DNA of 64,000 nucleotides, taken from NCBI GenBank assembly GCA_944325705.1, contig CALVBB010000007.1:34322-98321 (forward strand). The letters run 5' to 3'. The position numbers and the translations under genes are program-made. Below are positions 35,799 to 43,626 of this stretch, piece after piece. Source of the stretch: Candidatus Gastranaerophilales bacterium. Its GTDB lineage: Bacteria > Cyanobacteriota > Vampirovibrionia > Gastranaerophilales > Gastranaerophilaceae. The notes under the pieces are model-generated. The model saw nothing but the letters and a program-made list of their open reading frames with translations, did no database searches and was not told the DNA's origin. Every line of letters starts with the position of its first letter. The first letter of the stretch is position 1.

Positions 35799-36933
35799 TT
35801 TGCTGTATTGCTCCCTTTTCTACCGGCAGTATAATATTAAAGACGGTTCCTTTCATAATTTCTGTCTTTATTCCAATTGCACCGTTTAATTGTTTTACAA
35901 GTTCTTTAGCTGTTCCAAGGCTTAAAGAACGTATGATATTTTTCTTATTCAGTTTATCAAGCTGTGTATAAGGCTCAAAAATCCCCTCAAGTTCGGATTC
36001 CTGCAGCCCGATTCCGTTGTCCAAAATTGTAATCATAAGATATGAGGACGGTTGTGCATTTTTAATTAATTTTACCCCTGACTGTTCAACAGTTTCCGGT
36101 GCGGGAGTACTTAGTTCTATAATAATTGCGCCGGTTTCTGTTAATTTTATAGAAGTTTCAAGAATATTTTGAACAATACTTTTTATGGCATTCATATCTG
36201 AATAAACAGTTTTGCAGGAAAGGTTTTCAGTTGAAAGGCTGACTGTGAGATTTTTAGCCTTTATTGAGTTTTCATTAGCTTTGATAACTGATTTTACAGT
36301 ATTTTCGATGTCAAAAACCTGATATTCAAAATCAACCAGCGATGATTCAACCTGTGAGTATTCAAGGAATTTCTCCATAAAATATAAAGCTTCTACAGCG
36401 TTTTTGTTAATGATTTTAACGTATTTAGCCTGTTTTTCATTAATTTCTCCGCCCAGACCGTCGCCGAGCGCCTGAGAAAATCCTATAATCGATTGAAGCG
36501 GCGACTTAAATTCTCCGGAAAGCTTTGACAGCATTACGTTTTTATCCTTGTTAAGCCGTCCTGTCCGCTCGGCATTGACAAGGACATTTGTCATTGCTGT
36601 GACATCTCTTACTGTAATAAAATACTCTTCCTCAATAAGAGAAGCATTCATTTCCACAAAAAATTCTTTATCTCCTGCAACGGCGCCGCCAATAACCGGA
36701 ACATTTTTTGTAGAGGACTGTTCTGCAAGTTTCATACCCATATTAACAATATCGTCAAATTTCAAATGTTCCATTTCATCCCTGATTATTTCAAAAATAT
36801 TTGCAGCTTTTTCATTTATCCAGATGATTTCTCCAGATTGTTCATTCACCACTAAAACAGCGTCAGGCAAGTATTTCAAGACATCTTTAGGATTAATATT
36901 GCTGAAAAAATTAATCAGGTTCATAGGTTGCAT
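35791..36933 (-). CDS. PAS histidine-kinase-like protein lacking the phospho-accepting His
   Basis: 380 residues. A PAS domain (~15-115: YLPDAVLVVNEQSGEIIWIN) is followed by a HisKA-like helix pair and an HATPase_c-like domain (~205-375). The H-box, normally SHELRTPL, reads SGEFKSPL, so the phosphorylated His is Gly140. The N-box is degraded (QNILETSIKLTE), while G1 (DNGIGLQESE) is kept; the G2 loop is altered (SLSLGTAKEL). It is therefore probably a cytoplasmic pseudokinase or sensor scaffold rather than an autokinase. No TM segment and no response regulator nearby. It overlaps the ABC ATPase gene downstream. Ribosome binding site AAGGA before the ATG. Confidence 0.8.
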   Translation of the reverse strand: MQPMNLINFFSNINPKDVLKYLPDAVLVVNEQSGEIIWINEKAANIFEIIRDEMEHLKFDDIVNMGMKLAEQSSTKNVPVIGGAVAGDKEFFVEMNASLIEEEYFITVRDVTAMTNVLVNAERTGRLNKDKNVMLSKLSGEFKSPLQSIIGFSQALGDGLGGEINEKQAKYVKIINKNAVEALYFMEKFLEYSQVESSLVDFEYQVFDIENTVKSVIKANENSIKAKNLTVSLSTENLSCKTVYSDMNAIKSIVQNILETSIKLTETGAIIIELSTPAPETVEQSGVKLIKNAQPSSYLMITILDNGIGLQESELEGIFEPYTQLDKLNKKNIIRSLSLGTAKELVKQLNGAIGIKTEIMKGTVFNIILPVEKGAIQQNE

Positions 36934-37122
36934 TACTTCCTTTTATATTATATAATTGATGATAACATAAAAAACGGAGAGAGATTTTTTAATATTAATT
37001 TTTGTAATTTTTTGTTTACAAAGTAGCAAAAAAATTTCTTTTTGTGTTTTAAAGCAATAAACGGATTAAAGAAGGACACGCAGGATAGTCGAAGCGTGTC
37101 TGCAATAAGGAAGGATACGACT

Positions 37123-37476
37123 ATGAGAGAAATACAAAACAACACAGGAGTTCCATTCGCACCGAAGGTAGAACCGGCTAAAAAAGAAACAGTTCAAACT
37201 CCGGAAACCAAACCGGAAAATGATGTTAAAAAGCCTGTAGGTACCGAGGATTTGTCAAAGTCCCCTGAGGCTGTCATCGGTCGTTCCCAGATTAACAAGA
37301 AAAATCCGATTGAACAGATGAAAGCTGTTGAAGGCGATGTAAAAGCTATGATGGAAAATCCGGAAGAGGTTGAGAGGATTAACAAGTTTTTTGATTTAGC
37401 TTACAGTTTTACCGGAAACTATGAAAAATCTGCAGAAATGACTGAAGCTTTCAGGCAGGAATTTCTTTCTAAGTAA
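37123..37476 (+). CDS. Small soluble protein of unknown function
   Basis: 117 residues from the ATG at 37123, which follows AAGGAAGG; an in-frame ATG at 37042 has no ribosome binding site. The first ~60 residues are Pro/Lys/Glu/Thr-rich and disordered; residues ~65-117 are helical (PIEQMKAVEGDVKAMMENPE and INKFFDLAYSFTGNYEKSAE). Single gene with its own terminator. Not recognised. Confidence 0.65.
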   Translation: MREIQNNTGVPFAPKVEPAKKETVQTPETKPENDVKKPVGTEDLSKSPEAVIGRSQINKKNPIEQMKAVEGDVKAMMENPEEVERINKFFDLAYSFTGNYEKSAEMTEAFRQEFLSK

Positions 37477-37557
37477 GCAGCGTTAAAATTTACCTCTATA
37501 TCTGATTTTATAAGATGTTATCGTCAGTCATAAAGCCTTAATGATTAAGGTTTCAAT

Positions 37558-37590
37558 CCGGTAACTCTTTTATTGCCGGAAAATTTTTTA
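37558..37590 (+). terminator. Terminator of the 117-residue gene
   Basis: CCGGTAA / TTGCCGG stem followed by AAAATTTTTT; it touches the stop codon of the convergent aroQ gene. Confidence 0.7.
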
Positions 37591-38037
37591 ATTGTTCTTA
37601 ATATCCTCTTGTAATATGTCTACCAGCCCTTTCAGCCCCAGTTTGTAACCGTTAGTTCCGAAGCCTGAAATTTGTCCGATGCAAACATCTGCAATCAATG
37701 ATTTATGGCGGAAATCTTCTCTTCCGTGGATATTTGTTATATGTATTTCGACTGCCGGAATTTTTACCGCTGCAAGAGCATCTCTTATGGCAACACTTGT
37801 ATGAGTGTAAGCGCCGGGGTTAATGATTATCCCGTCACAGTTGTTGTATGCTGAATGTATTTTTTCAACAATTTCTCCCTCGTGGTTGCTCTGGAATGTT
37901 TCCAAATCAATTCCGAGTTCAAATGAATATGCGTACAATTCTTTTTCAAGAGCTTTAAGTGTCATGGAGCCGTACTTTTCAGGTTCCCGAATGCCAAGCA
38001 TATTCATATTAACGCCGTTTATAATAAGAATTTTCAT
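37588..38037 (-). CDS. aroQ: 3-dehydroquinate dehydratase, type II
   Basis: Third step of the shikimate pathway (dehydroquinate to dehydroshikimate). From the ATG at 38037 (GGGAG upstream) the protein is 149 residues, the normal dodecameric type II size. Motifs: GVNMNMLGIREPEKYG with catalytic Arg17 and Tyr22, SNHEGEIVEKIH, INPGAYTHTSVAIRDAL, and VEIHITNIHGREDFRHKS with the catalytic His. The usual GPNLNLLG is GVNMNMLG, a mild variation. The frame extends 12 codons upstream but without a ribosome binding site. Confidence 0.93.
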   Translation of the reverse strand: MKILIINGVNMNMLGIREPEKYGSMTLKALEKELYAYSFELGIDLETFQSNHEGEIVEKIHSAYNNCDGIIINPGAYTHTSVAIRDALAAVKIPAVEIHITNIHGREDFRHKSLIADVCIGQISGFGTNGYKLGLKGLVDILQEDIKNN

Positions 38038-38122
38038 GGTTTTCTCCCTGCATACATTATAATATAAAATCAAGTAATTGTAAATTTTTATTAAATTTTT
38101 TAGTACATGTGTAACAAAAAAA

Positions 38123-38215
38123 ACATGCTTGACTTATCATGCATGTACAACTATCCCCAAATCTCCTCCCAAGATTATTGTTCAAGCTATGCACAAAATG
38201 TGTAGCTTTTTTTTT
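38123..38215 (+). ncRNA. Candidate small RNA with CU-rich unpaired region and terminator
   Basis: In the 38074-38274 gap: stem ACATGC / GCATGT (38123-38146), an apparently unstructured segment containing CTCCTCCC (38163-38170, complementary to Shine-Dalgarno sequences), then an AAGCTA..CACA / TGTG..TAGCTT hairpin ending in T9 (38184-38215). No reading frame uses this terminator. The layout of stem, CU-rich single strand and terminator recalls cyanobacterial Yfr1. Alternatively the hairpin attenuates the next gene (ATG 38275). Expression is not shown. Confidence 0.4.
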
Positions 38216-38274
38216 GACCCATCTTGACTTAATTGAAAAAATGAATAAAATATATAATATAGGGTGAGGGTTTT

Positions 38275-38526
38275 ATGCGTTTAGTAGAAAAACTTAAGGA
38301 ATACGAAAATCAATATATGTTTATCCGCTGGGCTACAGGCGGTGAGTATGGAAAACTCATTTATGCCGGCTCTGATTTTATTGAATTTAATGTAATAAAT
38401 GTTGATACAATGGAATACAGCGAAACTGTTTTAATCCACAGTCCGCTGATACTTGAGGTTTCAATCGGTGGTTCCGATGTTGCAAGGATTGTTGCCGAAT
38501 TGTCCTCAAAAATTTCTATGGAATAG
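38275..38526 (+). CDS. Small conserved-looking protein of unknown function
   Basis: 83 residues, GAGGG ribosome binding site. It begins with a short helix (VEKLKEYENQYMFIRWATGG) followed by alternating beta-strands (GKLIYAGSDFIEFNVINVDT; SETVLIHSPLILEVSIGG) and a C-terminal helix. The strand pattern could suit a small Sm-like or OB-type barrel, but no diagnostic motif is present. Located after a candidate small RNA or attenuator. Confidence 0.65.
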   Translation: MRLVEKLKEYENQYMFIRWATGGEYGKLIYAGSDFIEFNVINVDTMEYSETVLIHSPLILEVSIGGSDVARIVAELSSKISME

Positions 38527-38646
38527 CCTGCCGTATTGCAGACAGAGGGTTGCGCAGGAACAGTAAGTCAATTATCGCTGTCGGGATTGTTGGAAATTTG
38601 TTAATGTCATATTCCCACTGATGCTTAAAATTTTTTGCAGTTTTGT

Positions 38647-39285
38647 TTAAATATTAAAGCTTTTTCTTGCACCTTCTTCATGGTAGAAGCCGCCGCCGCA
38701 GATTGTTTCAACCACTTTCAAAACAAATTCGCGCGGAGCGTCAACCTGATTAAGGTATAATTCGCGGTTAGCCAGGTGCCGTATTTTCAAGACACAATTC
38801 TGGCTGGTTTCTGCCGGCACAAAGAGTGACGCAACTTCATTATCAAGAAGTCTTACCATTTCTTCATCGTGGTCTTTTACTCCGGCCATAATTTCATTGT
38901 AATTGCCTCTTATAGCCATTATTCTGCCCGAGAACATGTGAGCGCCGTTTTCTCTGTACAGTGCCTGTGGCTGAAAGTTGCATCGGGTTGTAAAGCTTAT
39001 TTTATGCCAGAGAATATTTATTATTACGATTGATTTTTGCGGGTCAGTATCCACGTATATGTTCTGGGTTGTGACCCCTCTTGAGGAAAATGCTTCTTTA
39101 AGAATTTCGCATACTTCCTGCAGGTTATCAATCATCCGGATAAAAATTTCGTTTGTGTTTATGGTTGCGTGCTGATAATCAAGAAACTGTTTATACATGT
39201 GGGTGGAAACAAGCCCTATCCTCTCCTGTATAAGTGCTGACTTTCTTGATTCGGAATTATCAAAACTTTCATAATTGTTTAACAA
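38647..39285 (-). CDS. Soluble protein of unknown function
   Basis: 212 residues without signal or TM segments. A helical N-terminus (~1-70, including MYKQFLDYQHATINTNEIFI) precedes an alpha/beta region (QNIYVDTDPQKSIVIINILW; RENGAHMFSGRIMAIRGN). The end is Gly-rich (CGGGFYHEEGARKSF). Upstream at 39308-39331 lies the inverted repeat AAACATGT-N8-ACATGTTT, a possible operator. Family not recognised. Confidence 0.65.
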   Translation of the reverse strand: MLNNYESFDNSESRKSALIQERIGLVSTHMYKQFLDYQHATINTNEIFIRMIDNLQEVCEILKEAFSSRGVTTQNIYVDTDPQKSIVIINILWHKISFTTRCNFQPQALYRENGAHMFSGRIMAIRGNYNEIMAGVKDHDEEMVRLLDNEVASLFVPAETSQNCVLKIRHLANRELYLNQVDAPREFVLKVVETICGGGFYHEEGARKSFNI

Positions 39286-39307
39286 TTTGCAACTCGTCCT
39301 ATTTTAC

Positions 39308-39331
39308 AAACATGTAATAATAAACATGTTT
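39308..39331. promoter_or_regulatory. Inverted repeat upstream of the 212-residue gene
   Basis: AAACATGT / ACATGTTT with an 8-base spacer, 22 bases before the start codon (minus strand). Candidate operator. Confidence 0.4.
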
Positions 39332-39555
39332 TGATGTAAAGATTATAAATTTTTTCTTTACAAATGTGAATACACAAATTTATGGATTTATATTTTTTAT
39401 AATTTATACTCATAGAGGGAAATAAGTGATTTTATAACGGAACTTCATTCGCTATCCGGCTGTAAGCTGCTCAACCAGAAGCCAGTGAACTCGCTGTGTT
39501 CAAACAGGGGATTATGTATAGTTTACACAAAATAATTATTAAGAGATAGAGATAC

Positions 39556-39668
39556 TGTCATTCCGAACTTGTTTCGGAATCTTACCCGTGGCAAGACCCT
39601 GTCGCCAGGAGCCATTTTGCACGAAAACAAGTTTTCGGCAAAAGAAGGCAAACAAATTCAGAGTGACA
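39556..39668. repeat. MITE-like element with terminal inverted repeats
   Basis: A 113-base non-coding unit bounded by TGTCATTCCGAA (39556-39567) and TTCAGAGTGACA (39657-39668), which are imperfect inverse complements (10/12). Internal short palindrome ATTCCGAAC / TTTCGGAAT. Such TGTCATTCYGAA-ended elements are common small interspersed repeats in bacteria. The remainder of the 39286-39679 gap shows nothing else clear. Confidence 0.55.
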
Positions 39669-39679
39669 ATTTTAGCTTA

Positions 39680-42259
39680 TTATTTTTTCACGATAGAGAG
39701 TACATAATTGGAATTGAAGTATTTATTTGCGACATTGATAATATCGGATTCTGTGACGGAATTAATCAGTTTTTCGTAATCGTTTACAAAGTCGTATCCG
39801 TAACCGGTTGTCTCAAACCAGCCTAAAGTTGTTGCTTTATCAAGGTTTGTTTCCTGAGAAATTGTAAACTGTCCGATTAGTTTATCTTTTGCCTCTTTGA
39901 GTTCTTTAGAACTTACGAATTCTGTTTTCAGTCGGTTAATTTCGCGGAACAGACCTGCTTTCGCCTTTTCAAGTGTCTGCGGGTTTGTACCGATATAGAC
40001 CACAAAGGCTCCCCTGAGCGCATTTGCAGAGTATCCGGAGCCGAGCTGGTAAGCAAGTCCTTCTTGATCTCTGAGGTTTTTGAATAATCTGGAACTCATA
40101 CCGGTACCGAGAAGTGAATCTATTACCTGCAGTGCTGCGTAATCTTTTTTATTGTTCAACCCCGCTGTCTGCCAGGCAAGAAATATCCAGTCTGTATTTG
40201 TATCAGGTTTTGTGATTGTTCTTGTTCTTGCTTCTGTGACAGGTGTAATTTCTCCTGCGTAATCAGAGTAGTTGAATGTATCATTGCTGTTTGATTTGAA
40301 CATTGTAGAGAAAGCCTGAGTAGTTTTATCTTTGTCTACGTTGCCGGTAATTGACACTGTTATATTATCAGGAGTGAAAATGTTGTTGTAAAATTTAAGA
40401 ATATCTTCGCGCTCAATTGCCGGAATATTTTTCTCCAGAAGGTGTGTTGAATTTGTATAAGGTGTACCTTCAAAAATCATATCCTTGTATTCTTCTATTG
40501 CAACATCAAGGGGAATATCTCTGGATTTTTTGAGAGCATTAAGTTTTTCATTTTTTATTTTTTCTATTTCGTAGTTGTCAAAAGTAGCATTATTGATTAT
40601 TTCGTTTAAAAGTTCAAGCGTTTTGTCATACTGGTTTTTGGTTGTTAAAACAGTTACCGAAAACGCATCAGAGCGGACTGACGGCTGAATTTTTATCCCG
40701 TTATCTTCAAGTTCCAGCGCAAGTTCTGAAGGGGAATATTTTTTTGTGCCTTTTGTCATAGCAGACGCAGTAATACTCGAGGTGCCGTATTTTTCCTGTT
40801 TAAAGTTGCCGCCTTTTGCAAAGATGCTTATTGCAACAATTTCATTGGACGGATTCGGCGTAATCAGAAGTGTGGCGCCGTTTGAAAGGTTGTATTTTTG
40901 AGTAGTGTTATTTTCACTGATAAATTCTGCTTTTGCCGGCGTTTCTGTGACGTTTGAAATTTTGACTTCTTTTGCACTTTCCGGAAGTACAATTGACACC
41001 GCGGACTTGTTTTTACCGAGATATTTTTCTGCTGCGCGCTTAACCTCGATCGGTGTAACTTTTTTTATGTTTGCAACATAGTCGTCATAAATTTTTATAT
41101 CATTTGTTGTTGTCATTACATAGCCGATTTCCTGTGCGATGTTGGAAATAGATTCTCTTTGATAGTAAGTATCGCGTTCGATAATATTTTTAGCAAGCTG
41201 AACCTGTTCGGCTGTTATTCCGTTTTTTTGAATATTTTCAAGTTCTTCAAAAATACTTGCCTCAAGTTTATTTAATTTTTCAGGAGTGAAGCTTGCCTGA
41301 ATGTAGAAGATGCCGTCATCCCTGAAACCTGCGTTTGATGCTGAAATAGAAAACGCAAGCTGTTTTTTATCTTTGATATTTTGATAAAATACAGATGAAC
41401 GTCCGTCACCTAAGATTGTTGCAAGAACATCAAGCGCATAGCTGTCTTTGTCTGAGAGAGGCACCCCGCGGAACCCTATCAGCATATAGCCGGATTGGGC
41501 AGGAAGGTATTCTGTTTTTCTTGCCTGTGAGGTAAGTGGTTTTTCTTTTGTATAAGAAACTTTTGGAGCCTTGACCGCTTCTTTATTAAAGTTTTGTTTA
41601 ATTTTTGTCAGAACTTCATCTGTATTAACATCCCCGACGATAACTGTAACCATGTTCGACGGGTAGTACCATCTGTTATAGAAATCCATTATATCATCAC
41701 GGGGAATTGTGCCTATAATATCTTTTGTTCCGATAACCTTTCTTTTGTAAGGATGGGTTGAATAGAGCATACTTACAAGATTGTCATAGACAACGCTGTT
41801 CGGGGAATTCTCATCTTTTGAGATTTCTTCCAGTACAACTTTCCGCTCCATCTCAAGTTCTTTTCTTGGCAGAAGCGGGTTAAGAAGCATATCTGCATGA
41901 AGTTCAAGCGCTTCGTCAAAATATTTTGAAGGAATTGTTATGTAGTAATGGGTAAAATCCTTGCTTGTGGCAGCATTTGTAATCGCGCCTTTTGTTTCGA
42001 GAAGTCTGTCAAATTCGCCTGGCGCATGATTTTTTGAACCTTTGAAGAAAAGATGTTCTAGAAAATGTGCAACTCCGTTGTTTTTGTCGGTTTCGTTGAT
42101 TGAACCGGTTTTAATCCACGTGTCAACAGTTACGATAGGATTTGTTTTAACCTCTTTTATAATAACGGTTTGCCCGTTATCAAGGCTGTAAACATTTTCG
42201 CCGGCAAAAGCCGAGCCCGCAAACATTAATAAACATAACGCAATAACAAATTTCTTCAT
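39680..42259 (-). CDS. Tandem M16-family zinc metallopeptidase, secreted
   Basis: 859 residues with a Sec signal peptide (MKKFVIALCLLMFAGSAFA). Two M16 clamshell halves follow. The first carries the inverse zinc motif His65-Phe-Leu-Glu68-His69 (VAHFLEHLFFKG) with the distal Glu region (MERKVVLEEISKDE). The second (from ~450) lacks HXXEH, as in PqqL/processing-peptidase partner domains. It should degrade peptides in the periplasm. The protein is a fusion of what is often two genes. Single gene; a MITE-like repeat lies at its 3' end. Confidence 0.9.
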   Translation of the reverse strand: MKKFVIALCLLMFAGSAFAGENVYSLDNGQTVIIKEVKTNPIVTVDTWIKTGSINETDKNNGVAHFLEHLFFKGSKNHAPGEFDRLLETKGAITNAATSKDFTHYYITIPSKYFDEALELHADMLLNPLLPRKELEMERKVVLEEISKDENSPNSVVYDNLVSMLYSTHPYKRKVIGTKDIIGTIPRDDIMDFYNRWYYPSNMVTVIVGDVNTDEVLTKIKQNFNKEAVKAPKVSYTKEKPLTSQARKTEYLPAQSGYMLIGFRGVPLSDKDSYALDVLATILGDGRSSVFYQNIKDKKQLAFSISASNAGFRDDGIFYIQASFTPEKLNKLEASIFEELENIQKNGITAEQVQLAKNIIERDTYYQRESISNIAQEIGYVMTTTNDIKIYDDYVANIKKVTPIEVKRAAEKYLGKNKSAVSIVLPESAKEVKISNVTETPAKAEFISENNTTQKYNLSNGATLLITPNPSNEIVAISIFAKGGNFKQEKYGTSSITASAMTKGTKKYSPSELALELEDNGIKIQPSVRSDAFSVTVLTTKNQYDKTLELLNEIINNATFDNYEIEKIKNEKLNALKKSRDIPLDVAIEEYKDMIFEGTPYTNSTHLLEKNIPAIEREDILKFYNNIFTPDNITVSITGNVDKDKTTQAFSTMFKSNSNDTFNYSDYAGEITPVTEARTRTITKPDTNTDWIFLAWQTAGLNNKKDYAALQVIDSLLGTGMSSRLFKNLRDQEGLAYQLGSGYSANALRGAFVVYIGTNPQTLEKAKAGLFREINRLKTEFVSSKELKEAKDKLIGQFTISQETNLDKATTLGWFETTGYGYDFVNDYEKLINSVTESDIINVANKYFNSNYVLSIVKK

Positions 42260-42441
42260 CTTATCCCCTTATCAAAAAATACTCTTCTTATAAAAAATAT
42301 TATACTACAAATTTCAGTCAGATAATTGCCGGCATAGATAATAATGTAAATTTTTATAAATTAATTGTCCACTGACTGCAATAATATTTCTTCAGCTGAT
42401 TTAAAATTCGAGAAAATAAAATAGAAAGGATTATTGATATT

Positions 42442-43293
42442 ATGCCGGTAAATTCAATAACAAATGATACTGAAAACAGAACAAATTTATACACAGGAAT
42501 AGGTGCTGCCGCAGCAGGTGCGGCCGGAGCCGCCGGCGGGTATCTTATGGCGCCAAGGGCGGCTAAATCTCTTGATGATCTGGTTTTTGGAGATGTTGAT
42601 GTCTTTGACAAAACCATGAATAAAATGAGGACTAAAAATTTTACCTGTTTTTCAGAAGCTATGCAGACAGTTTTTTCTGCAAGAATCGTAAATAACTCTT
42701 TATTGCATGATGTTAATGTACTGTTTCCGGGTGAAAAAACTCCGGTTGATGTTGTGCAGAACTTTGTGAACGGGAAAGAAGAAAAACTTCACAACTCATT
42801 AAAGGGATTTGATGAAGTGCTTAATTCATATAAATTGCGTAAAGATAAATTTACTTTGAATGACTTTTATACAGATGCTGTTAAAGTAAACGCTATGAAC
42901 GAACAGGATTTACAAACAGTAAAGACAATTATGGAGAAAACCCTCGGTGAAAACGTTTTATATGCCCCGCTTAAAATGAATGATGAAGTATTAAACATTC
43001 TGGAAAATAGCAAAAAGTCGCTTGAGCAGAGCGGTAAATCCGAACTGGAGCTTTATAAAACATTTTTAACCCATGAAAAATACGGTATGGTTTGCAAGAA
43101 AGATATGCTTGATGTCGTGAAATCTCATGTTAAAAAAGTCACTGCCCCATTTTTAGAGGGTGTATCTTTTGATAAGTTTAAAAAATTTATTCCTAAAAAA
43201 GGTGTTGCACTCCGGGCTGCAGCAGGCGGTGTTATTTCAGCCGGTATTGTTGGCGGATTAGTAAAATTCTTTTCCTCTAAAAAATCTGTCTGA
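42442..43293 (+). CDS. Protein with two small-residue hydrophobic segments, unknown function
   Basis: 283 residues, AAAGGA ribosome binding site. A Gly/Ala-rich hydrophobic stretch near the N-terminus (GIGAAAAGAAGAAGGYLMAP) and another near the C-terminus (VALRAAAGGVISAGIVGGLV) flank a helical soluble domain (~45-255). A C-terminal hydrophobic segment ending in Lys also occurs in the 92-residue protein at 50791. Possibly a membrane-inserting or secreted protein; not recognised. It has its own terminator. Confidence 0.65.
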   Translation: MPVNSITNDTENRTNLYTGIGAAAAGAAGAAGGYLMAPRAAKSLDDLVFGDVDVFDKTMNKMRTKNFTCFSEAMQTVFSARIVNNSLLHDVNVLFPGEKTPVDVVQNFVNGKEEKLHNSLKGFDEVLNSYKLRKDKFTLNDFYTDAVKVNAMNEQDLQTVKTIMEKTLGENVLYAPLKMNDEVLNILENSKKSLEQSGKSELELYKTFLTHEKYGMVCKKDMLDVVKSHVKKVTAPFLEGVSFDKFKKFIPKKGVALRAAAGGVISAGIVGGLVKFFSSKKSV

Positions 43294-43319
43294 TTAGTTC
43301 AGAATATTTATATAAAAGG

Positions 43320-43340
43320 CACAGAGAAATCTGTGTTTTT
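43320..43340 (+). terminator. Terminator after the 283-residue gene
   Basis: CACAGA GAAA TCTGTG followed by T5. Confidence 0.8.
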
Positions 43341-43379
43341 ATTGTAATAAATCTTTGTCGGTGGTATGTTTTTATTGTT

Positions 43380-43600
43380 AGCAGTTAGGGGGATCCACCC
43401 CGATGCGTCAGCCGGTGTACTGCCGGTGCCGGCCTGTAAGAGCAGAACGGACAGGAAATTAGCATAGCGTGCAAGCAAATATACACGTAAAAGGCAAAAG
43501 TTTCAATACAGGGCGGTACATTACGCCGTTGTGAATAAGCGCAGCAAAATTCTCAGGCGGTTAAATATGAATATTTGAGGGTTATCATTTATTCAATCTG
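43380..43600 (+). ncRNA. Candidate structured leader or RNA upstream of thrS
   Basis: Within the 333-base gap before thrS is a stretch more GC-rich than its surroundings with several short helices: GGGG(G)/CCCC (43388-43401), GCCGG/CCGGC (43411-43433), CTGT/ACAG (43434-43454), GCA/TGC, and GGCG/CGCC around 43515. There is no open frame. The T-box consensus (AGGGTGGNACCGCG) is absent, and it does not match riboswitch cores I can recall. It may be a thrS-regulating leader or an independent RNA. Confidence 0.4.
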
Positions 43601-43626
43601 GCGCTAAAAGGATAGAAAGAGAAAAT

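Noticed and set aside
37549..37564. TTCAATCC resembling a tRNA T-loop
   Set aside because: No acceptor, D or anticodon stems around it; it belongs to a terminator hairpin.
43380..43600. T-box or common riboswitch before thrS
   Set aside because: No T-box AGGGTGGNACCGCG core, no cobalamin, c-di-GMP or SAM consensus found by eye; kept only as an unassigned structured region.
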